64,000 bases of DNA from JADJXV01 sp046328995 (lineage in GTDB: Bacteria > Bacteroidota > Ignavibacteria > Kapaibacteriales > UBA961): NCBI GenBank assembly GCA_046328995.1, contig JAXLVN010000002.1, positions 310,001-374,000 on the forward strand. Reading direction: 5' to 3'. This document shows, one piece after another, positions 26,571 to 35,502 of this stretch; positions within the stretch are counted from its first letter, which is position 1, and each line of letters begins with the position of its first letter. Below the pieces are notes generated by a model. That model was given only the letters and a program-made list of their open reading frames with translations. It searched no databases and was not told where the DNA came from. The translations under genes and the position numbers were made by a program.

Positions 26571-28052
26571 CTATTGAATAACTATGGAACATTGTGCAGT
26601 ATGCCCATTACCGGCTAATTGTAATGTATAATTACCGCTTATAATTACAGATAAATCCATATAAATGTAATGATCTCCACCATTTTCAATTTGGATACCC
26701 TTCGAAAGAACTTGCTTGCCTGCTGAATTATATACCCTAAGAGTATAGGCTCCAAGTGCTGACGTTGTTATTTTTATTTGTACGGGTTGTAACCTCTTTA
26801 TAGGCATTGGTGGAAGCACCTGCAAGGAAATCGGAGTACGGGTATTTTGTTCTTCGATAACAGTAGAGGCGTTTTGACTGTTGATGATGGTAAAGGCAAG
26901 CCTGTTACTTAACGCTATGTCGGATTTTCCATCTTTGGTAACATCTGGCAGAGTGATAAGCCCAGTGACAGGGAGAGTAGGATTATGAGTAACCTTAAAT
27001 TGCGCAAGCTCATGGAAAGAATTTGAGATATTGCCATTGTAAATACGTAAGATCGGGTTGGCGGCATATTGCCGGATGCAGAACGATGGAACTTCTGTAG
27101 AATCGACACCGTAGCGTAAACTGTTAATAGATTTTATTCCGTCCATTCTGAAACCATACAATTTTTCTATTTTGTTGATACTGAGATCATAGACTGTTAA
27201 ATCCGTGTTATTAACATTACCTTCGATTTGAGTAGCACACAAGAAATAATATTTACCTTGCGGCTGAGAATGTAGTCCGCCTACCCAATATATTCCGGTA
27301 CCATTCTGTGTATCCACCGTAAACTCATCCAAGACCTCAGACTTAAATCCGCCGCCATCCCACCACACACGTACTAAACGCAAGCCGTCTCGGTCAATTA
27401 CCGAGTACGCCTTCTCATAGTGCCAGAAATATCGACGGCACACCACATAGATTTCCTTACCTTTGGTAAAGCAACCAACTACTGCATTATTACTGTCGAT
27501 ATGGCTCATTGGGATTGTTTGCCAATACATCTTGTTTAAGTCTTTATAACCAAAGGCTACTTTCATCTCTGCCGGAGGTCGGGGCAATGAGCTTGACGGA
27601 AAATTAAAAATATCATCGTTTCCATCACCATTGACGTCAACCGATATTTCAGGATAATATCCGCCAAAATAAACGGCTTCCGTTTTAGGCAGCTCTCCGT
27701 TCTTAATCCCTTGATAAATATTGCTCTTTTCATCTATGTAGTCGATAATGCCATCTCCATTAAAATCCCCAGTTTTAATATTCGCACTTCCTTTTTCCCA
27801 TGTAAATACATTCATTGTATCGCCCGGGAAGCGAAGGAGCCATGTTTTCACGCCTTGGGGTGTCCAAACTACGAGCGCACCTTTGCCTTGATAGAAGTTT
27901 TCTAACCATGTCATGCCGTACTTTGCATATTGCATATTGTCAGCCCGCCACCACTCTTTGAGTTGCGGGATGGTGTCTTGGACAGGACTTTGTGCAATAA
28001 CAGGTGCAGTACAGAGAAGCACCAATACAAGGAGAAGAATAAATTTTTTCAT
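26571..28052 (-). CDS. Secreted FG-GAP/VCBS-like repeat protein with T9SS tail (paralogue A)
   Basis: 493 residues. Signal peptide MKKFILLLVLVLLCTAPVIA. Integrin-type FG-GAP/VCBS motifs with calcium-binding loops: KTGDFNGDGIIDYIDE, SVDVNGDGNDDIFN, LPDVTKDGKSDIALS. C-terminal T9SS-like domain (LGAYTLRVYNSAGKQVL, ISGNYTLQLAGNGHTAQC). Closely related along its length to the gene at 28607-30058, with the same QSPVQDTIPQLKEWWR start after the signal. Pairs with the large protein at 21503 as a duplicated two-gene unit. Confidence 0.83.
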   Translation of the reverse strand: MKKFILLLVLVLLCTAPVIAQSPVQDTIPQLKEWWRADNMQYAKYGMTWLENFYQGKGALVVWTPQGVKTWLLRFPGDTMNVFTWEKGSANIKTGDFNGDGIIDYIDEKSNIYQGIKNGELPKTEAVYFGGYYPEISVDVNGDGNDDIFNFPSSSLPRPPAEMKVAFGYKDLNKMYWQTIPMSHIDSNNAVVGCFTKGKEIYVVCRRYFWHYEKAYSVIDRDGLRLVRVWWDGGGFKSEVLDEFTVDTQNGTGIYWVGGLHSQPQGKYYFLCATQIEGNVNNTDLTVYDLSINKIEKLYGFRMDGIKSINSLRYGVDSTEVPSFCIRQYAANPILRIYNGNISNSFHELAQFKVTHNPTLPVTGLITLPDVTKDGKSDIALSNRLAFTIINSQNASTVIEEQNTRTPISLQVLPPMPIKRLQPVQIKITTSALGAYTLRVYNSAGKQVLSKGIQIENGGDHYIYMDLSVIISGNYTLQLAGNGHTAQCSIVIQ

Positions 28053-28145
28053 GGAGTTACTCCACTATAAATGAATAAAATAGGAACGATAATATACTTT
28101 CTTTTCTCAACCTTCCACGTGGGAAAGTTCAGGAAAGAATGTTTA

Positions 28146-28598
28146 CTACGCTGCCCCTGTTGTGTCTCCCGCCCTAATCGGATGTTGATTGTTGATAGAT
28201 GTCCATGCGGTTGGGTCAAATTGAAAGCCCATTTGGCTCCCAATTACCCAAAAATCCGGTTTACCACCCGGGGTTTGTAAATGCTGCCAAACGATATATT
28301 TTATACCGCCACTGTCAGGTATATGAGCAAAATAATTTCTCGAATCATTGTTTAGGCCATAGAAGCTTTGATAAAAATTACAATGAAGCCGCTCGTTTGT
28401 TTTTCTATTTGGTCCTGCCCACTGCCAGCCGAGCATGAAATGCTTCTGTACACGTGGTGCCCAAACGGTAGTATCGTCAAAATTTATCGTATGGCCACCA
28501 TAAGAGTATGATGATAAAGGTAAGGGCTTTAAAATCGTTTGTGATGATAATGATAGCGTGAATAGTAAAATTATGATAGAATAAAGAAGTGCTTTCAT
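28146..28598 (-). pseudogene. Truncated paralogue of the 1685-residue secreted protein
   Basis: 150 residues from MKALLYSIIILLFTLSLSSQ. It aligns end to end with the N-terminus of the gene at 21503: KPLPLSS, DTTVWAPRVQKHFMLGWQWA, NERLHCNFYQ, FQFDPT, NQHPIRAGDTTGAA, where the long copy continues AVYGFN. Two consecutive stops (TAG TAA) then end the frame. About 90% of the protein is lost, including the sorting domain, so it could not be surface-delivered by T9SS. A remnant of tandem duplication. Confidence 0.82.
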
Positions 28599-28606
28599 TC
28601 TATACC

Positions 28607-30058
28607 TCATTGAATGATAATGGTACATTGGGCAGTTCTTCCATTACCTTCTAAACGTAATGTATAAGTGCCGCTACTCAGAGCATAATCACCCATATTG
28701 AGTGTCATAATCTGATCGTCTGACAATTGATAAATCAGGGATTTAGCCGGTATTCTCTTACCTGTGCTATCATAGAAGCAAGCTGTATAACTCCCTTCTT
28801 GAGGTACGGTAACTTTAATTTGTACATTTTTATCTTTTGATACCGGCATCGGTGAAATTGTCTTGATTGAAAAGGTTGAATTGTTTACAAGTTCCGCATC
28901 TACAAATGAAGCACTATCCTTTGTAGTAAGGATGCTGAATCTATATTTAATTCTAATAGCACCAAAATCATATTCATTGCTTAATGCAATATCTGGTTTG
29001 CCGTCACCGGTAACATCCGGTAGTGAAATAAGTGTACTCAGTTGGACCGTTCTATAGTCGTAATTTGGGATTAAATCATTAGTAATATTACCACTATAAA
29101 ATTTAATATCACATACATCATTGTTAAATGTCCAGATGTAAAAGTCAGGAATTGTGTCTCCATCTATACTATGCCGCAATGTTCCGACAACCCCACCATT
29201 ATACGCTTGACTGTACATTTTTTCAAATTTGTTGTTGCTCAAATTATAAACTGTTAGAAGATTACCGTTTGTTGATCCTATCCAATATATCGTACTGTTC
29301 GAATGCTTTATAAGCACACCTCCACTATAGGACGGTCCAGATACATCAATCGTAAATTCATCTACTGTTTGCGACTTAAAACCATTGACATCCCACCATA
29401 CCCGAACCAATCGTAACCCTTCTTTATAGATTATTTTAAAGGGATATTTTACAATGTTTGTCCAGTAGTAATGGCGGCATACGATGTACATTTCACTCCG
29501 GCTGACCATATAAGAGCCAATAGGTGCATTATTACTATCTATATCCGGCAGTGTAAAGGTCTCAATTTTTAAGCTACTTAAATCCTTCTTTCCAAATATG
29601 ACAGCACTTGCTGCTAGCATATCATCGTAGCCGTCGCCGTTAATATCTGAAACTAAAGAAGGGTTAAAACCTTGTCCGGAGGTTTCAGGCTTTGGTGGTT
29701 CACCATTTTTAATCCCTTCATAGATATACCCATTCTCATCTACATAATCCGTTATCCCATCTCCATTAAAATCTCCAGTTTTAATATTCGAACTCCCTTT
29801 TTCCCAACTAAAGACATTCATCGTATCACCCGGGAAGCGAAGGAGCCATGTTTTCACACCTTCCGATGTATAGACCACGAGCGCGCCTTTGCCGTGATAG
29901 AAATTATCGAGCCATGTCATGCCGTATCTGCCGTACTTTAATACATCCGTTCGCCACCACTCTTTGAGTTGCGGGATGGTATCTTGGACAGGACTTTGTG
30001 CAGATAGCGACATAGAACAAAACAATATCGCTGCAATCAGAGAAAGAAGTGTTTTCAT
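28607..30058 (-). CDS. Secreted FG-GAP/VCBS-like repeat protein with T9SS tail (paralogue B)
   Basis: 483 residues from the ATG at 30058 (MKTLLSLIAAILFCSMSLSA signal). Same order as paralogue A: QSPVQDTIPQLKEWWRTDV, KTGDFNGDGITDYVDE, VSDINGDGYDDML, LPDVTGDGKPDIALS, then a T9SS-like end (LSSGTYTLRLEGNGRTAQCT). The Asp/Asn-Gly-Asp loops are calcium sites of beta-propeller blades in this family. Its downstream partner (28146) is broken, unlike the intact pair at 21503/26571. Confidence 0.83.
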   Translation of the reverse strand: MKTLLSLIAAILFCSMSLSAQSPVQDTIPQLKEWWRTDVLKYGRYGMTWLDNFYHGKGALVVYTSEGVKTWLLRFPGDTMNVFSWEKGSSNIKTGDFNGDGITDYVDENGYIYEGIKNGEPPKPETSGQGFNPSLVSDINGDGYDDMLAASAVIFGKKDLSSLKIETFTLPDIDSNNAPIGSYMVSRSEMYIVCRHYYWTNIVKYPFKIIYKEGLRLVRVWWDVNGFKSQTVDEFTIDVSGPSYSGGVLIKHSNSTIYWIGSTNGNLLTVYNLSNNKFEKMYSQAYNGGVVGTLRHSIDGDTIPDFYIWTFNNDVCDIKFYSGNITNDLIPNYDYRTVQLSTLISLPDVTGDGKPDIALSNEYDFGAIRIKYRFSILTTKDSASFVDAELVNNSTFSIKTISPMPVSKDKNVQIKVTVPQEGSYTACFYDSTGKRIPAKSLIYQLSDDQIMTLNMGDYALSSGTYTLRLEGNGRTAQCTIIIQ

Positions 30059-30090
30059 AACGACCTCAAGTAAAGAATATAAAAAAGTTA

Positions 30091-30672
30091 TTACCATTTG
30101 TCAGTAGGTTTCATAAACCTATTAGCAGGATTGCGATCACAGACCTTAATACTTCCGGAGCAACCGGAACATGTATTCGTGCCTTCTTGGGTCATCGGTA
30201 CAAAGTATAGACCGCCGCAGTTATTGAGCAAAGCACCGACCGTAGTCACACAACACCCGCCATCGGTACAAGGTAAGTATCGGTGCTGATTGGTGACGGA
30301 AGTGTCGTAATACCAGCAGGCAGCACGATACACTCTCCATGTTTTGGCTGTATCAGAGTAAGGAGGGAAACCCATCGGGTTTTTGAACATGAACATCGTC
30401 GTTGCAAGATCGAGAAGTTCCTCGCCGGAGAGTGAAGAGCAATTGTTGTCAAGCGGTTGGATAGCTTTTATACGAACATCATAGGTGTTACCGCACTTGC
30501 GTGTTTGATAGGTGATTTTTACCTTGCAGGAGTCAGCACTACCGAGTGACACGGTATCGGGTAGCTTGGTAACAAATGGAACTAAAGAACATGCATTCGG
30601 GCAGTCGTCATCGCTCAAAGATGGTACAGCGGAGAGGAGCAAGAAAAGGATGGCAAGAACGACACTCTTCAT
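30091..30672 (-). CDS. Small cysteine-rich secreted protein
   Basis: 193 residues from the ATG at 30672, preferred for the GAGG site just upstream and the signal peptide MKSVVLAILFLLLSAVPSLS. The mature part has about 15 cysteines, many paired as in CTDGGCCV and CSGCSGSIKVC, suggesting disulfides or metal binding. No membrane segment and no sorting domain after the signal. First gene of the secreted cluster, 33 bp before paralogue B. No family recognised. Confidence 0.65.
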   Translation of the reverse strand: MKSVVLAILFLLLSAVPSLSDDDCPNACSLVPFVTKLPDTVSLGSADSCKVKITYQTRKCGNTYDVRIKAIQPLDNNCSSLSGEELLDLATTMFMFKNPMGFPPYSDTAKTWRVYRAACWYYDTSVTNQHRYLPCTDGGCCVTTVGALLNNCGGLYFVPMTQEGTNTCSGCSGSIKVCDRNPANRFMKPTDKW

Positions 30673-30773
30673 AAAAAACCTCATGGGATAGGATAAATAA
30701 ATGGATGGACTATTTGGGGTATGAATTTGTTCCCTTATAGGCACAAAAAAAGGGCGATGCTACAATGCACATC

Positions 30774-30882
30774 CCACATGAGGTACTTGGCATACCCAGA
30801 AATGAACGTACAAAGAACACGCCCCCGTTCGGGGCGCATTTTGTACTAAATTCATTTCTTTAAACTGCCAAGTTTTCATGTG
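30774..30882. ncRNA. 109-nt long hairpin, candidate structured RNA
   Basis: Five nested perfect blocks: CCACATG/CATGTGG, ACTTGGCA/TGCCAAGT, AGAAATGAA/TTCATTTCT, GTACAAA/TTTGTAC and CGCCCC/GGGGCG, around a GTTC loop, with small asymmetric gaps between them. It does not end in a T run, so it is not a plain terminator. Could be a regulatory RNA, an RNA-stabilising leader or a small inverted-repeat element. Confidence 0.6.
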
Positions 30883-31299
30883 GAATTTAGTTAAAAATTG
30901 CGCTGACTATGTATTGTTGTATTTAGACTTTTCTGTTGTTCGATTTGTTCCTTTGGGTTTCACATCTCTTTTTCTGCAAACTACGATTTCACTCTTGTAC
31001 CGCCAAATATTTTTTATCATTTTTCAATATTTCTACAATAAAAAAAATACCCTCTTCGTTCCCATCTCCGCACTGCTGCGAAATGTGCTGTTCAATCCTC
31101 CAACTGTCTTTCACACATCACTTCCGCAGTACAAAAACTACTAGTCAACCATACTACAACGTTTACCTAAATCCTTATAGATTCCTTATTACTGCTCTTT
31201 GTATTTCTTGGGTCGTACTTTGTCATTTTTAGTATTCCGGCACGCTGCTACGGTGAATGACTAATCCGTAAACGGCTAAAAAGGATTTTCCGCGAGCTT

Positions 31300-31551
31300 C
31301 CCAAAAAGTGCTTCGGACTGACCAAAAAGTGCTTCGGACTGACCAAAAAGTGCTTCGGACTAACCAAAAAGCTCTTCGGACTGACCAAAAAGTGCTTCGG
31401 ACTGACCAAAAAGCTCTTCGGACTGACCAAAAAGTGCTTCGGACTGACCAAAAAGCTCTTCGGACTAACCAAAAAGCTCTTCGGACTGACCAAAAAGTGC
31501 TTCGGACTGACCAAAAAGTGCTTCGGACTGACCAAAAAGTGCTTCGGACTT
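31300..31551. repeat. 21-bp tandem repeat, 12 units
   Basis: Unit ACCAAAAAGTGCTTCGGACT plus one G, repeated 12 times with almost no change. A second variant has GCTC in place of GTGC in units 4, 6, 8 and 9. Runs of five A recur every 21 bp, two helical turns. It ends about 110 bp before the gene at 31661. The rest of 30673-31660 (30883-31299 and 31552-31660) shows no gene or other element. Confidence 0.9.
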
Positions 31552-31660
31552 CTCAGGAAATCAAACGTACTGCATCACGTAACCAAATATCAACAATGAA
31601 CTTGTCGGTCTTTAAATTACTTGTCGGTCTTTTATTTTTACAAACTATTTGGAGGTCTCT

Positions 31661-32821
31661 ATGACTACAAATGAAAACTCCAGAGATTATTCATTCTCTG
31701 ATGGCGACTTAACGCAACGTGCAGATACCCTCGTTGTATCCCTTACAACTGACCTACTCGACTTCGCCGATCGTGGGGTCACCGCAAATACCCTTACATC
31801 CTTTGGTGCTCTGATTGCCGACTTTCAGAATACCGGTATGGATGTCTATTATGCCGGAAAAGTAAGCGAAGCAGTAGAAGTCCGTGTGCTGGCTCGGGAA
31901 GCGCTGAAAACAAAACTCCGCACCCTTTCTATCATGGTATCGAATACCTACGGCAAGGATGCAGCACACTACAAAACCTATGGATTCGGCGACCTCACCA
32001 CCTTCACCGACGGTGATTTTGTGAAAATTGCTCAAAATGCTGCCCGTGTAGCCGCAGAAGATGCAGCAGCATTAGCAAAAGAAGGATATAGCATGCAATT
32101 CGAGACCGACCTCACGAATCTTATCGCAAATTTTGATGCTAAGATTGACCTCGTACGACAAGCAGAAGGAGCGCGCCTCGACGCAACTCGACAACGGATT
32201 ATCAAAGGCAATCTCCTCTATAGTGAGCTTACACGCCTCTGCACTATCGGCAAGGATATCTACTCGGGAAGCAATCTTGTAAAGTACAACAGTTACCTCG
32301 TCTATGACAGCGCAATCGTTTCCGGTGTCCACGGCACACCCGCAAACATCCGCTTCAACGGTTCGACGACCTTGGAATGGGATGCTATCGACAACGCTAC
32401 CAGCTACGGCGTGTCCGTCTCGACTAATCAAGGTACATCATGGCAGACAGACATCAATACCTCCACCAATTCCACACCCGTTCCCGTTCTCGTCACGGGT
32501 AAACTCTTCTACAAAGTACGCGGCAGAAATGCAACGGGCTTAGGTGAGTATTCAGCACCATTCGAGAGATTGTTCGGTTTGGAAAGTGTGAAAGGTTTCA
32601 TAAATACTAGCGGGACCTTCACATGGAACGCCGTAGAATTTGCCTCCGGCTATGAGATAGAACGCGCAGCAGCCGGCACAAGTAATTATACCCTCCTCTA
32701 CAACTCAAGCGGTACAAGCTTTTCAGACACACCGGCTCAAGGAAACTGGACATACCGCATCCGTCCAAGCTTGGGAGGAATGAAAGGTGAGTGGGTGGAG
32801 TTGAATGTGTTTCAGTCGTAA
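31661..32821 (+). CDS. Protein with fibronectin type III domains, function unknown
   Basis: 386 residues from the ATG at 31661 (GGAGG 6 bp upstream). No signal peptide. Residues 1-205 form a helical domain (FADRGVTANTLTSFGALIAD, LREALKTKLR-type helices). Residues about 215-386 form two fibronectin III-like repeats (LEWDAIDNATSYGVSVSTNQ, YKVRGRNATGLGEYSAPF; FTWNAVEFASGYEIERAAAG, YRIRPSLGGMKGEW). Cytoplasmic unless exported by a signal-less route. The 21-bp repeat array lies just upstream. No close function known to me. Confidence 0.75.
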   Translation: MTTNENSRDYSFSDGDLTQRADTLVVSLTTDLLDFADRGVTANTLTSFGALIADFQNTGMDVYYAGKVSEAVEVRVLAREALKTKLRTLSIMVSNTYGKDAAHYKTYGFGDLTTFTDGDFVKIAQNAARVAAEDAAALAKEGYSMQFETDLTNLIANFDAKIDLVRQAEGARLDATRQRIIKGNLLYSELTRLCTIGKDIYSGSNLVKYNSYLVYDSAIVSGVHGTPANIRFNGSTTLEWDAIDNATSYGVSVSTNQGTSWQTDINTSTNSTPVPVLVTGKLFYKVRGRNATGLGEYSAPFERLFGLESVKGFINTSGTFTWNAVEFASGYEIERAAAGTSNYTLLYNSSGTSFSDTPAQGNWTYRIRPSLGGMKGEWVELNVFQS

Positions 32822-32862
32822 GTCGGTGTAAGTCGTAAGTCGGTAAGTCGTAAGTTGGTAAG
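32817..32862. repeat. TAAGTCG(G/T) short tandem repeat
   Basis: GTCGTAAGTCGGTGTAAGTC and further copies directly after the stop codon of the Fn3 gene. Confidence 0.6.
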
Positions 32863-32885
32863 GGAAGAAAAATCTTCTTGACTAG

Positions 32886-32952
32886 CCCCAAGCTTTAGCT
32901 TGGGGACAAAAGGCAGACCCATTCCTGGCTAGACCCAAGCTTTAGCTTGGGG
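32886..32952. repeat. Pair of CCCCAAGCTTTAGCTTGGGG palindromes
   Basis: Two copies, 32886-32905 and 32934-32952, 28 bp apart. Short hairpins of the REP type. Confidence 0.75.
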
Positions 32953-33017
32953 AATACGTAGCCCCAAGAAATCCGGCTTTAGCCAAACGGCGATTGGTGA
33001 TATATTTCTTTCGAAAC

Positions 33018-33051
33018 AAAAGCCCAACAGGTATCACGCTGTTGGGCTTTG
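33018..33051. terminator. Stem-loop terminator
   Basis: AAAGCCCAACAG / CTGTTGGGCTTT around an 8-base loop. Probably the terminator of the Fn3 gene transcript. Confidence 0.7.
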
Positions 33052-33084
33052 TATTGTATAACCGCATTGGAAGAAAAACTATAC

Positions 33085-33445
33085 TTTTTGTCTGAATTAT
33101 GATTCGTAGGATTGTAGGATTCATATTGTCTGAATCAGGATTTACAGGATTGTAGGATTTTCAGGATGCTAATCTGCTATACTTCTGCACTCATCTTCTG
33201 TAATCCTCTGCATCCTTTAATCCTGTAAATCCTGATTCAGACAAATGTACCGCTAATCCATTAATCCTCGAATCCTATAAATCCTGATTCAGACAAATAG
33301 TCTGAACTATGATTTATGTGATTGCTGTGATTAGTATGATGATAGGCTCAGTACGTCGATGCTGCCGAATATTATCTCATACAAATGAACCATCTGCTCA
33401 AGTACATCACATAAATCATACAAATCATATAAATCACAGTTCAGA
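33085..33445. repeat. Inverted copies of TCTGAATCAGGATTTACAGG and related AT-rich repeats
   Basis: GTCTGAATCAGGATTTACAG at about 33130 pairs with CTGTAAATCCTGATTCAGAC at about 33222, with a further copy at about 33275. A second set, TCTGAACTATGATTTATGTG and its complement ending TCACAGTTCAGA at about 33435, brackets 33300-33445. No gene is supported here. Confidence 0.7.
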
Positions 33446-33508
33446 CAATTTCACCCACCAAGCAATACTAGAAACCACCCAAACACAAACCAACCCAAAC
33501 GGAAAAGC

Positions 33509-33695
33509 GACGACCTCAGCGAGGTCGAACGTTTGTAGCACGATGGACAACCAAGAAGATACGACCTCAGAGAGGTCGAATGTTTGTAGCACGATGTACA
33601 ACCAAGATGATACGACCTCAGAGAGGTCGAACGTTTGTAGCACGATGGACAACCAAGAAGATACGACCTCAGCGAGGTCGTATGTTTGCGCCCTG
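33509..33695 (+). repeat. R3 palindromic tandem array (4 units)
   Basis: Four 51-bp units: ACGACCTCAG-GAGGTCG, then GTTTGTAGCACGATG and ACAACCAAGA. Units differ at only a few positions, including the spacer. Reverse complement of the array at 2872-3012. It runs into R1 copy f as the others run into their R1. Confidence 0.85.
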
Positions 33696-33711
33696 AGCAT
33701 CTACATAGTAC

Positions 33712-33778
33712 AGATACGCGAGATGTTTCATCGGTAGGTGTTGAAGGGCAGTTATTATAACTGATTGGACTAGGAAAT
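33712..33778 (-). repeat. R1 hairpin repeat, copy f (reverse)
   Basis: GATGTTTCATCGGTAGGTGT, hairpin arms CAGTTAT / ATAACTG, then GGACTAGGAAA. It borders the KAP gene stop by 8 bp. Confidence 0.75.
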
Positions 33779-33785
33779 TCCTAAT

Positions 33786-35252
33786 CTAATATTGTATTTG
33801 CTGGGTTAAATCAATGGCACTTAATAAATCTTGTAATTCAGTTTGAATACCATCATTGTTGAAATATTCACCTATATGAAAAATGAAGATTTGAAATTTC
33901 TCGCTTACTTGTTTGGTTAAGTCGTTTTGTGAATGGTTGGGAAGTGAAATATTAATCGTAGGATTACTCGTACCGTCACTTGTATATAAAACAACCTTAG
34001 TTTTAGTACGTAAAAATCTATATCGATTGTATAAAACTGTAAATAAAGATAGTGTATAGATTATAGAATTATCGTCTTTAGCTGTAATGATACTTGGCAA
34101 AATATTATATATGTTTTTGAGAACTTCTCTTATATTATGTTTTGAATTCACTATTTCTAAAAATAACTCTTGCGAATGAAAGCGTATGAATAGTAATAAC
34201 ATATAAACAGTAGGATACATTGGTTTATGTATATGTAAGCCACTCAAAGCAACCTTTGCATTAATAAATATTTTCTCCTGCTGTCGCAAAGTAAATTTAT
34301 GATGCTCGAATAGTGCTGTTGTGTAGCTGATGAAATTATCTTTAGATTCAATGGAATGCGTGATATTCGGAACCGAAAATAGATTTCGTTTTGAGAAATA
34401 TGGTTCAAATTGATACTTATCATAAAGATAATTGCAGTAAGCTTCTGTGCTTGGATTTGGGAGAACGTATTCAAGATCGATAAATCTTCTTAAGTAATCT
34501 CGTGCATCAAATTCACTACTTCCATAATATCCTTTTATTGCACAGCTTAAATGAACTTTGTCAATTGACAATACAAATACTATTCCGGGAACGCAAAAGA
34601 GATGTTTGAGTATTTCCAATACTTCGACAGCATAATCAGGTCTGCATCTGTCTAATTCATCAATGATAAAAATCAATGGTTTACCATCTCCAATGTCCTT
34701 TTTACCATCATTTCCAAATTTGCTAACATAGCTTTCAAGATGCTTCCTAAAATTAACAATGCCTTGCTTGGCTTCTTTGTAATTTTTTAATGCATCTTTA
34801 AAAACACCATCTAAGACTGATTCAGTCATTTTACTTACTATTTCACCAGTAGCTTCAGAACCAATGATTCTTGCTGCTAAAGTTTTGGCACCACCAACTA
34901 CTGCACTTTTGGTTATTGCTGCACCTGCTTCAATTAACTTGCTATAATCAGTGTTTTTTGAATTTTTACTTAGTGATGAAAACTCAGAAACTATAGCTGC
35001 TAATGGATTTTTGTTAAAATCATTTTCCCAGGCATTGAAATAGATTGTTTTAAAATTATTATTGTCTAAGTGATTTTGCCACATTTTTACAAATGTAGTC
35101 TTACCCGTGCCCCATGAATTATTAACAGCTAGAACAAAACCGTCAGCGTAGGTACTCACTATTGAAGTTAGAGCATCTGCGTACTTTTTTCGGTCTAGTT
35201 TGCAGTTTTCAAATGCATTGTCGGTATTCAAATCAACCTGTCTGATACTCAT
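33786..35252 (-). CDS. KAP-family P-loop NTPase
   Basis: 488 residues. Walker A NNSWGTGKTTFVKMW (about 43-57) and Walker B with following arginine in LIFIIDELDRCRPDYAVEVL (about 188-208), the signature of KAP NTPases, and then FVLSIDKVHL. There is a Gly/Ala-rich helical insertion between them (AAITKSAVVGGAKTLAARI), a place where the family often carries membrane helices. KAP proteins act at membranes and some exclude phages (PifA is the classic member). The gene is AT-richer than housekeeping genes here and is framed by inverted R1 copies f and g, so it appears to be a transferred cassette. Confidence 0.87.
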   Translation of the reverse strand: MSIRQVDLNTDNAFENCKLDRKKYADALTSIVSTYADGFVLAVNNSWGTGKTTFVKMWQNHLDNNNFKTIYFNAWENDFNKNPLAAIVSEFSSLSKNSKNTDYSKLIEAGAAITKSAVVGGAKTLAARIIGSEATGEIVSKMTESVLDGVFKDALKNYKEAKQGIVNFRKHLESYVSKFGNDGKKDIGDGKPLIFIIDELDRCRPDYAVEVLEILKHLFCVPGIVFVLSIDKVHLSCAIKGYYGSSEFDARDYLRRFIDLEYVLPNPSTEAYCNYLYDKYQFEPYFSKRNLFSVPNITHSIESKDNFISYTTALFEHHKFTLRQQEKIFINAKVALSGLHIHKPMYPTVYMLLLFIRFHSQELFLEIVNSKHNIREVLKNIYNILPSIITAKDDNSIIYTLSLFTVLYNRYRFLRTKTKVVLYTSDGTSNPTINISLPNHSQNDLTKQVSEKFQIFIFHIGEYFNNDGIQTELQDLLSAIDLTQQIQY

Positions 35253-35282
35253 GGTTTGTTTGTAGTTAAGTTGAGAAATTTC

Positions 35283-35327
35283 GTGTCCTTACAATTGCCC
35301 GTAAACACTTACCTATGAAACGTCTGC
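35283..35327 (+). repeat. R1 repeat, copy g (forward, partial hairpin)
   Basis: GTCCTTACAATTGCCC, then GTAAACACTTACCTATGAAA and CGTCTGCA. The stem has decayed and the outer arm is intact. Upstream border of the KAP gene. Confidence 0.7.
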
Positions 35328-35429
35328 ATAATAGCTATTGCCATAGCTTGGCAAGATGAAGCTATTATATATTTGTGAGATTTTATTTGTAGTTATAGGA
35401 ACTATGCACTTACATATAGTTTGGAAGAA

Positions 35430-35490
35430 CAGTACGTTTCATCGGTAGGTGTAGACGGGCAGTTATAGAAATCACCCGGACTGGGAAACT
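35430..35490 (-). repeat. R1 repeat, copy h (reverse)
   Basis: AGTACGTTTCATCGGTAGGT, a weak hairpin GGGCAGTTAT...ATCACCC, then CGGACTGGGAAA. It lies 13 bp from the stop of the pentapeptide gene. No gene in 35328-35429. Confidence 0.7.
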
Positions 35491-35502
35491 GATTGGACGG
35501 AA

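Noticed and set aside
31300..31551. Plasmid-type iterons / replication origin
   Set aside because: No Rep gene or DnaA boxes nearby and the surroundings are chromosomal; kept only as a tandem repeat.
31308..31664. 118-residue open frame with a VLRTDQK heptad repeat and hydrophobic end
   Set aside because: Only a GTG inside the repeat could start it, there is no ribosome site, and the minus strand is equally open; an effect of a 21-bp repeat without stops.
33509..33695. CRISPR-like array of palindromic repeats with spacers
   Set aside because: The spacers are as conserved as the repeats, so it is a 51-bp tandem repeat; no cas genes are present.
33309..33737. 142-residue open frame on the plus strand
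   Set aside because: It is made of the R3 tandem repeat and the preceding AT-rich repeats, with no ribosome site; the opposite strand is also open because of the repeat.
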